From positions 32,268-96,267 of the forward strand of contig CAZYTA010000003.1 of the NCBI GenBank assembly GCA_964650465.1: 64,000 nt of DNA. Direction: 5' to 3'. The notes beneath the pieces are model-generated. The model was not told the origin of the DNA, ran no database searches, and saw nothing but the letters and a program-made list of their open reading frames with translations. The translations under genes and the position numbers were made by a program. Below are positions 58,977 through 64,000 of the stretch, in pieces. Positions within the stretch are counted from its first letter, which is position 1. The number at the start of each line of letters is the position of its first letter. This DNA comes from RGIG6353 sp964650465 (lineage in GTDB: Bacteria > Bacillota > Clostridia > Oscillospirales > SIG627).

Positions 58977-59005
58977 ATTATATAACTATTTTCCCAAAAA
59001 GTCAA
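58977..59005 (-). promoter_or_regulatory. Promoter of the LRR protein gene
   Basis: On the minus strand TTGACT, 17-base spacer, TATAAT. Confidence 0.8.
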
Positions 59006-59063
59006 CCTCTAAAAAAAATATGTATAATAACACACAAATATGAAGCTTTCATATTGTACAAAA

Positions 59064-59088
59064 TCACCCGAAGCAATGCTTCGGGTGA
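59064..59088 (-). terminator. Terminator after the Gfo/Idh/MocA gene
   Basis: TCACCCGAAGC-AAT-GCTTCGGGTGA, perfect 11-bp stem, followed on the minus strand by TTTTG. Confidence 0.85.
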
Positions 59089-59093
59089 AATGA

Positions 59094-60374
59094 TTATTGA
59101 GGATCTATGGGGGTATCGGGGTCACTTACAATAACATCAAGTGAATACTTGCCTGTATTTGGGTCATCGCGTCTGAACCAGCGTCCGTTAGTGAAATCGG
59201 GCACTGCCACAGCCGTGCTTCCGTTTGCAATAGACATTTCGGAAAGAGGTCCGATAGCAAGCCAAGTTGCTGTATCATAGGGGTCGATGGGAGGTACAAC
59301 GCCGTTCTTTACACTTTCAACAAAGGCACGAAGCACCAGCCAGTCTATACCGCCGTGACCGCCCTTTGCCTGCATTTCGGCATATTCCTTGTGGAGAGGA
59401 TGGTCGTATTTCTCATAAAACTCCTCTTTGTTGTCAAAGTGTTTACCTTCTTCCATTCCGTCAAGGAAATAAGTGTGTTTACCCATTCCGCTCTCGTCAC
59501 ACATGCCCTTTGTGCCTCTGATGGTAAACTCACGGCTGTAGAAGGCTCTGGGGAGAGTTGTGTCAAGAGTGAGGTGGATAATCTCGCCGCCTGCACAGGT
59601 GATAATCGTAGTGATAATGTCGCCCTGGTTAAACTTCATTCCCGCAAAGGGATGGTCCTTGGAAACATGGTCCTCCATATAGGTTTCTATACCGCGAGCC
59701 TTTGAAGAAAATGCGGTAAGGGAAAGCATTCTGTTTCCGCGGTTGATGTTAAGGCATTTGGAAATAGGACCAAGCTCATGTGTAGGATAGTTTTCGCAGT
59801 TTCGGTTAAGATACTCTGCAAGACGGTAATGGTCGGTTACATAGTTTCCGTCCTTATCCTTCTGGAAAAATTCAACATGGTTGAGATAGTGGTGGTATGC
59901 ACCGTTAGCTTGAATTATCTCACCGAAAAGACCTTCCTTTATCATGCGGAGGGTCATCATCTCGTCTCTGCCGTAGCAGCAGTTTTCAAGCATCATAACG
60001 GGAACGCCTGTTTCCTCATAGGTTTTCACAAGGTCATAGCACTCGGAAATATCAAAAGCACAGCCTACCTCGATTGCGGCATATTTACCTGCCTTCATTG
60101 CATCCATTGCAAGCTTTACTCTCGAATTCCAGCTTGTCATGATAAACACTGCATCAATTTCCCCGTCAGCAAGTATGTCATTATAGTTTGTAGTGGTTTT
60201 GGGAGTTGGGTAATTCTTTTCGGCAAGAATACCGAGAATCTTGTCTATCTTTTTCTCGTTCAGGTCGCAGATGTACTTTATCTCCACGTCCTTCATTTCC
60301 GCAACACAGTATTGGAGCATTCCGGTGCCTCGTCTGCCGAGACCGATATAGCCTACCTTTATCTTTTCCTTCAT
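59094..60374 (-). CDS. Gfo/Idh/MocA-family oxidoreductase (long form)
   Basis: 426 residues. KVGYIGLGRRGTGMLQYC is the dinucleotide-binding start; YAAIEVGCAFDISECYDLVK replaces the usual EKP motif; YPTHELGPISKCLNINRGNR carries the conserved His of the active site. The C-terminus (WFRRDDPNTGKY) is the extended form seen in GH109-like/alpha-N-acetylgalactosaminidase and related NAD-dependent glycosidases, which cleave sugars with a bound NAD; that use is possible here. It follows a TTGACT-TATACT promoter at 60405-60433 and an AAGGAG site. Single gene, same strand as the next two. Confidence 0.82.
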   Translation of the reverse strand: MKEKIKVGYIGLGRRGTGMLQYCVAEMKDVEIKYICDLNEKKIDKILGILAEKNYPTPKTTTNYNDILADGEIDAVFIMTSWNSRVKLAMDAMKAGKYAAIEVGCAFDISECYDLVKTYEETGVPVMMLENCCYGRDEMMTLRMIKEGLFGEIIQANGAYHHYLNHVEFFQKDKDGNYVTDHYRLAEYLNRNCENYPTHELGPISKCLNINRGNRMLSLTAFSSKARGIETYMEDHVSKDHPFAGMKFNQGDIITTIITCAGGEIIHLTLDTTLPRAFYSREFTIRGTKGMCDESGMGKHTYFLDGMEEGKHFDNKEEFYEKYDHPLHKEYAEMQAKGGHGGIDWLVLRAFVESVKNGVVPPIDPYDTATWLAIGPLSEMSIANGSTAVAVPDFTNGRWFRRDDPNTGKYSLDVIVSDPDTPIDPQ

Positions 60375-60404
60375 AACAATTCTCCTTATGATTTGTTACG
60401 TTAA

Positions 60405-60433
60405 GTATAACATAGCGCTTTTTATATAGTCAA
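60405..60433 (-). promoter_or_regulatory. Promoter of the long Gfo/Idh/MocA gene
   Basis: On the minus strand TTGACT, 17-base spacer, TATACT. Confidence 0.7.
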
Positions 60434-60452
60434 GAGGAAAATTCAACTTTTT

Positions 60453-60516
60453 TATGGACAAAACAATTATGGACAAAACAACAGGAAGTCTCCTTTTGCA
60501 TGTTGTTTCGTCCATA
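60453..60516. repeat. Tandem and inverted 14-base repeats
   Basis: TATGGACAAAACAA occurs twice in a row (60453-60466 and 60468-60481), and an inverted relative TTGTTTCGTCCATA follows at about 60503-60516, giving an ATGGAC-AAAACAAC hairpin. Possibly the terminator of the 60525 gene. Confidence 0.6.
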
Positions 60517-60524
60517 TCATTTGG

Positions 60525-61307
60525 TTAATATGTATTTTCCGCTATCCAGCTTCTGATATATTCCGCCGTATCAAGTCCTACATCCGCAACACAGTTTGAG
60601 CATACGATAATACCGTGTATTCTTCCGTCTTCAATCCATCTTGCATAGGTTTCCACCTGCTTTTTCATAAGCTCCATGGGTATTGGACCGCAGTTACCGT
60701 AATCCCACAGATAACAGCCTGCGAATATCTTCTGCCCCTTGGTGAGAAGCTTTTCAAGCTTTTCAAGATTCTCTTCAAGGTTATTGATATTCTCGCTTCT
60801 CCATGTCCACATCGAAACGATATCACACTCGTTGAGCCTGTCCTTATACTCTTCAACTATCTCACGCTCGTAGATAACGCTCCAAAGGTCAAGTCCCTTT
60901 GAGTGAAGCTTCTCTGCATAACCGTGAAGCACATCGGGAGTATAAGCATTTCTCCTTGACTCATAGGAAAAGAAATCGTCCATAACTCCGCCCACAAGAT
61001 TTGGATACTTATCCGCAAGCTTCATTACTTCGTCTATATCCGAACCGCCGTTTGATGTTCTTGTTGTATCACTGTCGCCTATTATCGACCATGCTACCTT
61101 GGGAAAATCCGTAAGCTTGTCCATCTCACCGTCAAACGGAGGCTCAGGCAGATTTCCCATTGCTATTCTGCATATATTGGGAATGCCCAGATATTTCGCC
61201 CCCTCGGCGGCATCCATTTTATTTACACCGGGAATATTCCACGCTGTTATCTTGTGATGTGTTCCGGGGTCCTGTCCCCATATCCAGAAGCTGTCTCTTT
61301 TTATCAT
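60525..61307 (-). CDS. Hypothetical TIM-barrel-like protein
   Basis: 260 residues, no signal peptide. Alternating strands and helices suggest a TIM barrel: VAWSIIGDSDTTRTSNGG, LVGGVMDDFFSYE, LWSVIYEREIVEEY, DIVSMWTWRSENINNLE, IFAGCYLWDYGNCGPIPMEL and GIIVCSNCVADVGLDTAEYI. Acidic residues in MDDFF and YERE lie at strand ends, where catalytic residues sit in barrel glycosidases. I do not recognise a named family. Co-directional with a PHP-domain gene upstream (112 bases away) and the long Gfo/Idh/MocA gene downstream. Confidence 0.65.
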   Translation of the reverse strand: MIKRDSFWIWGQDPGTHHKITAWNIPGVNKMDAAEGAKYLGIPNICRIAMGNLPEPPFDGEMDKLTDFPKVAWSIIGDSDTTRTSNGGSDIDEVMKLADKYPNLVGGVMDDFFSYESRRNAYTPDVLHGYAEKLHSKGLDLWSVIYEREIVEEYKDRLNECDIVSMWTWRSENINNLEENLEKLEKLLTKGQKIFAGCYLWDYGNCGPIPMELMKKQVETYARWIEDGRIHGIIVCSNCVADVGLDTAEYIRSWIAENTY

Positions 61308-61418
61308 ATTTTTTACCTCTCAACAATTCTCAGGTACAATTATAACATTCCAAAAGCTGAATGTCAAAGCAAAAACGAATCAAAATATGGACTTTAAAAC
61401 CGTTTTTGTCATCCGTTG

Positions 61419-62822
61419 TTACTCTCTGCTGATGTTTGTACCGTAGACATAGACTGTAGAGCCGTTGGTTTTAAGCCCTGAATCCACCTGTATTTTGCGT
61501 GCCTTATCCAAAAAAGCTTTTGTACGTGCGGGGACACCCTCAGGCTTTGTGATTCCGTAGAATTTCTTGTAGAAGTTTTCGACGGTATCTGCAAGAGAGG
61601 ACAGTATATCTCCTACCTCTTCGCCCTCGGCGTATCTTCTCATAAGTATTCCCTCGCCCACGCTAAGACGCCATGTTTCGTTGAAATAGTTGTCATAAAG
61701 GAAGTGAGCAAACATAACAAGTCTCATGCTTCCGTAGAAGCGTGCTTCGTTTATATCCTTTGTGCATGCATCTGCGGCTACGGTATAGCCCTTCTTTATT
61801 GCCTCCAGAATTGCCTCGGTGGTATTGTCCTTGGCAAATATTACGGTAAAACGCCTTGCAAATCCCGCATCGCTGTCATGATTGTGAGAATCGGTTGAGC
61901 CCACAGGAGGAAGATAATTGCCCTGTAAAGCCTTATCCTGCCACAGTGCCAGCTGCATATTTATCTTTGTATAATGTATGCCGCCCATTACCTCAAAGGC
62001 GTCAAACATTTTACTGTCATACAGAAGCTCTATAAACTCCGACGATACGTTATAGCGGTTGGGACACCAATAGGGATGGGCAAATATTGCAAGTCCCCCT
62101 GCCTTATGTATTTCGTTGCACGCCCAATGAGCCATTGCAAGACGGCGGCGGTACTGCACATCCACATGTAGCAGAGTTTTTTCAATTTCGTCAACTGCCC
62201 TTTCATAGCCCTCGGGGTCTTTAATATATTTATCGCAAACACTTTCCTTGCCGCCCACATGAACTATATGCACAATTGACCCGGGGGTATGCACCTCTTC
62301 TCCGAGCATTATATGCATTCCCGTTTTTACGCCGTCAAGAAGCTCATTGGCAAGACATGAGGTATACATACGGTTGTGGTCGGTAAGCGCAAAAAAGTCA
62401 TAGCCCTCCTCGCGGTAATCCGCAGGAGTCATGGAAATACCGTCCTGACCGTCGGAATAATAGGTGTGTGTATGAAGGTCGCCCTTCAAGGGACGAAGCT
62501 CATACAAATCGGGTTCAACGGCGTAAAGGGATATCCTTATTTCCTTGTCTCCTTTTTTACAGAAGCGGATTGAATACTCCTGCTCCTTTTCAAAGGTGTG
62601 TCGGAATACGATACAGCCCTCTTTTATTTCAAAGGCGTGGTCGAGAGGAACTTTGTCATGGTAGTCAAGCTGGTCGTCAAGAAGCCCCACGACCCCCAAC
62701 TCGTACTCCCACTCGTCTCTGAAAATTCGTGATACATCTCTTGGCTTTACCCAAACCTCGGTTTCCGTTCCTGTGCAAACCACAGACGGATAACACATAT
62801 AGCGAACATGTGCATTTCTCAT
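61419..62822 (-). CDS. CehA/McbA-family metallohydrolase (PHP domain)
   Basis: 467 residues. The first 115 residues form a beta-rich accessory domain. The PHP metal motif LHTHTYYSDGQDGISM starts near residue 136, then FFALTDHNRMYT, MLGEEVHTPGSIVHIVHVGG and FAHPYWCPNRYN; VGSTDSHNHDSD near residue 300 completes the His/Asp set for two or three metals. CehA-type enzymes cleave phosphoester or carbamate bonds. The AAGGAG site overlaps the stop of a broken upstream lipoprotein gene. The context with oxidoreductase and barrel genes suggests a sugar or phosphonate-related role. Confidence 0.85.
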   Translation of the reverse strand: MRNAHVRYMCYPSVVCTGTETEVWVKPRDVSRIFRDEWEYELGVVGLLDDQLDYHDKVPLDHAFEIKEGCIVFRHTFEKEQEYSIRFCKKGDKEIRISLYAVEPDLYELRPLKGDLHTHTYYSDGQDGISMTPADYREEGYDFFALTDHNRMYTSCLANELLDGVKTGMHIMLGEEVHTPGSIVHIVHVGGKESVCDKYIKDPEGYERAVDEIEKTLLHVDVQYRRRLAMAHWACNEIHKAGGLAIFAHPYWCPNRYNVSSEFIELLYDSKMFDAFEVMGGIHYTKINMQLALWQDKALQGNYLPPVGSTDSHNHDSDAGFARRFTVIFAKDNTTEAILEAIKKGYTVAADACTKDINEARFYGSMRLVMFAHFLYDNYFNETWRLSVGEGILMRRYAEGEEVGDILSSLADTVENFYKKFYGITKPEGVPARTKAFLDKARKIQVDSGLKTNGSTVYVYGTNISRE

Positions 62823-62823
62823 T

Positions 62824-63087
62824 TTATTTCTCCTTTAAAAATATTCCGTAATTCTTAAAAACAGATTCTATATACTCTGCTTCTGTTTCGGAAAGATTAA
62901 AATACATCCCTGACGAGCAATCCTTAAGCCGCAGGAGAGCATATCAGCGTAGGTGCGCTTTCCGTCAAAAAATCCCTTGATTTTTTCCGCCTCACCATCC
63001 TCGAGGTGTATGTCATACTGTGTCTGAGCAAGAAGCCAAAAGGGTTACAGCAGTTATAAACGCAAGCAATACTCTCAGCCTTTTCAT
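62824..63087 (-). pseudogene. Frameshifted small lipoprotein
   Basis: On the minus strand a GAGGTG site and ATG at 63087 begin MKRLRVLLAFITAVTLLASC, a clean lipoprotein signal, but the frame stops soon after (SDTV then TGA). The +1 frame continues with YDIHLEDGEAEKIKGFFDGK and RTYADML; the first frame then resumes with LKDCSSGMYFNLSETEAEYI and runs to a TAA at 62824, directly before the PHP gene. Two compensating frameshifts thus break one ~87-residue lipoprotein. A sequencing or assembly error is the alternative. Confidence 0.7.
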
Positions 63088-63116
63088 AAAAGCACCTCAC
63101 ATCTCCGTTTTATTTG

Positions 63117-63220
63117 CTATGAAATCGCATTAAAACCAACCTCGCCGTTTTGCTTTGCCCGGAGGTATATATTTGGTTGCGATAGGCGAGCATTGCCGAC
63201 GGAGGCTCTCTGCTTTTTTT
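63117..63220 (+). repeat. Dispersed repeat R1, copy E
   Basis: CTATGAAATCGCATTAAAAC, ACCTCGCCG, then GATAGGCGAGCATTGCC and GACGGAGGCTCTC with a T-run. Full-length match to copy A (8821-8924); the best pair for defining the family. Confidence 0.78.
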
Positions 63221-63304
63221 ACATTGTAGCACACATTCGCCGAAAAGTAAACAAAAAAAGTTGCTGTCGCAAATTCGTTATAACTACACTTCGTTACGTT
63301 GTGA

Positions 63305-63408
63305 TATGATATAAATTTCATTCTCGTCCCGAAGGGACATATCGCATTACTCGGTAATATATCGCACCGAAGGTATATCGCAAATTCCATTAGGAATTTA
63401 TATCAATT
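63305..63408. repeat. Hairpin array 1: variable stems, constant GCGATAT linker
   Basis: On the minus strand four hairpins in a row: AAATTCC-TAAT-GGAATTT, ACC-TTC-GGT, ATTAC-CGA-GTAAT, GTCCC-TTC-GGGAC. They are separated by the exact 7-base linker GCGATAT three times. Degenerate units continue left to about 63250. Stem sequences differ completely between units, while pairing and linker are kept. Confidence 0.75.
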
Positions 63409-63416
63409 ATCGATAT

Positions 63417-63447
63417 AAAAACGACTCGTCTAAACAAGTCGTTTTTT
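63417..63447. terminator. Bidirectional terminator
   Basis: AAAACGACT-CGTCTAAACA-AGTCGTTTT with T-runs on both sides (TTTTTT right; TTTTTAT on the minus strand). It ends the small membrane protein gene at 63476 and closes the hairpin array. Confidence 0.85.
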
Positions 63448-63475
63448 CAGGCTGTTACGGACCATTATGGTACCG

Positions 63476-63661
63476 CTACTGTTTTTTGGATTTCATCCTT
63501 TTAAGAACGACAAACCAAAGAAAAAAAGAAATTAAAATCAAAACTGTGGCTACGATGGAAATTATAAAATGTACATCTATAAAAAGTTCGACTATGTTAA
63601 TTATTGAGCCTATAAGAAGACAAACAGATGCCATCAAATCTACCGCTTTGATTTTATCCAT
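63476..63661 (-). CDS. Small membrane protein, two helices
   Basis: 61 residues from ATG 63661, which follows a strong GGGGGGTGAT site; an in-frame ATG 60 bases further up lacks one. Two membrane helices (about 8-26, MASVCLLIGSIINIVELFI, and 30-50, IISIVATVLILISFFLWFVV) and a basic tail KRMKSKKQ. No family recognised. Isolated between hairpin-rich regions with its own terminator. Confidence 0.65.
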   Translation of the reverse strand: MDKIKAVDLMASVCLLIGSIINIVELFIDVHFIISIVATVLILISFFLWFVVLKRMKSKKQ

Positions 63662-63800
63662 ATTATCACCCCCCTTAATGTGATTATAGCACGCTTTCAC
63701 ATGTAAATCAATGCGAAGCATTGAAAAAACTTCTTACATTATGTACTATTACTTATTACTTTCCAAAAATCGACCAAACCATAAAAACAGTGAAAAGTAA

Positions 63801-63829
63801 AAATCCCGTAACTTACGTTACGAGGATTT
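63801..63829 (-). terminator. Terminator hairpin at the right end
   Basis: AAATCCCGTAAC-TTAC-GTTACGAGGATTT; on the minus strand followed by TTTTACTTTT. It would end a minus-strand gene lying to the right. Confidence 0.7.
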
Positions 63830-63849
63830 TGGAAAGGTGTATAATAAAA

Positions 63850-63876
63850 TTAATCTATGTGTTCGAACTCCCGCAT
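63850..63876 (-). pseudogene. Possible gene tail ending REFEHID
   Basis: On the minus strand an eight-codon frame MREFEHID and TAA stands 20 bases before the terminator at 63829. Upstream, the same frame is closed by a stop within hairpin array 2. It may be the remnant 3' end of a gene truncated where the array begins; the evidence is weak. Confidence 0.3.
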
Positions 63877-63879
63877 ATT

Positions 63880-64000
63880 TAATCAACGGCTTTGCCGTTG
63901 TATATCATCAATTTCGAAGAAATTGCATATCATCAAGACAAAGTCTTGTATATCATCATTGCGAAAGAGTTTTTGATACACACCTTCGGTGTGATGAGAT
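63880..64000. repeat. Hairpin array 2: variable stems, constant ATGATAT linker, runs off the window
   Basis: On the minus strand: CAAGAC-TTT-GTCTTG, CAATTTC-TTC-GAAATTG and CAACGGC-AAA-GCCGTTG, spaced by ATGATATG or ATGATATA, plus a CACACC-TTC-GGTGTG unit at the edge. Period about 23-25 bases. Stems differ but each is perfectly paired with an outer CAA/TTG clamp. It continues beyond base 64000. Confidence 0.75.

Noticed and set aside
63130..63390. 86-codon minus-strand open frame
   Set aside because: It runs through repeat R1 and hairpin array 1, has no RBS and no protein-like pattern.
63250..64000. Hairpin arrays as a CRISPR array
   Set aside because: Units are about 16-25 bases with no identical repeat of 23-37 bases and no cas genes; the constant part is a 7-8 base linker and the variable part is palindromic.

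Overview
The window looks like a chromosomal segment of a low-to-medium GC anaerobic Firmicute, most likely a gut Clostridia member of the Oscillospiraceae/Ruminococcaceae type. This is inferred from a THF riboswitch on a folT-folC operon, an FMN riboswitch on an ECF riboflavin S-component, a pyrophosphate-type phosphofructokinase, an SLH-anchored surface protein, a lipoprotein serpin, BspA-type leucine-rich repeats and many AraC-family regulators set beside sugar genes. No rRNA, tRNA, CRISPR array, phage or insertion-sequence transposase was seen.

Layout. 1-4 kb: 3' part of an MFS transporter, an AraC regulator, and a Gfo/Idh/MocA dehydrogenase plus sugar isomerase pair. 4-9 kb: a SulP anion transporter lacking its STAS domain, overlapped by an Lrp/AsnC regulator; a lipoprotein with an unusual structured 5' leader; the THF-riboswitch folate operon. 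9-20 kb: a GH42-like protein, a MATE pump, PPi-PFK, Hsp33, a methyltransferase, a GNAT enzyme, an FMN-riboswitch ribU-vanZ pair, two AraC regulators and dsdA. 20-26 kb: an LTA-synthase-like enzyme, argGH, and a CrtO-like membrane protein between inverted hairpin repeats. 26-46 kb: a carbohydrate region with an oxidoreductase operon, GH20-like and GH127 enzymes, a 1537-residue SLH surface protein, a D-allulose 3-epimerase plus L-fucose-isomerase-family pair, and two tandem DUF4838 proteins, with three AraC regulators transcribed outward. 46-53 kb: a flotillin/NfeD/DUF1836 group, a ClC transporter and an orphan Wzz/BY-kinase pair. 53-64 kb: a 55-residue membrane peptide, serpin, LRR surface protein, a Gfo/Idh/MocA-unknown-PHP cluster, a frameshifted lipoprotein, and a repeat-rich end with hairpin arrays.

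The main theme is uptake and intracellular breakdown of plant or host glycans, especially L-arabinofuranosides and rare sugars, each locus with its own AraC-type regulator. The glycosidases (GH42-like, GH20-like, GH127, DUF4838) lack signal peptides and so should act on imported oligosaccharides. The large SLH protein, LRR protein and serpin face outward.

The most unusual signals are non-coding. (1) Two near-identical structured elements (6561-6713 and 37734-38010) lie in the same orientation directly upstream of the ribosome binding sites of two unrelated minus-strand genes. (2) Two arrays of short hairpins at the right end have different stems but constant linkers. (3) At least three dispersed repeat families occupy most longer intergenic gaps. 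A second coding oddity is a metallophosphoesterase-like domain in the SLH protein that has lost its expected metal-ligand motifs.
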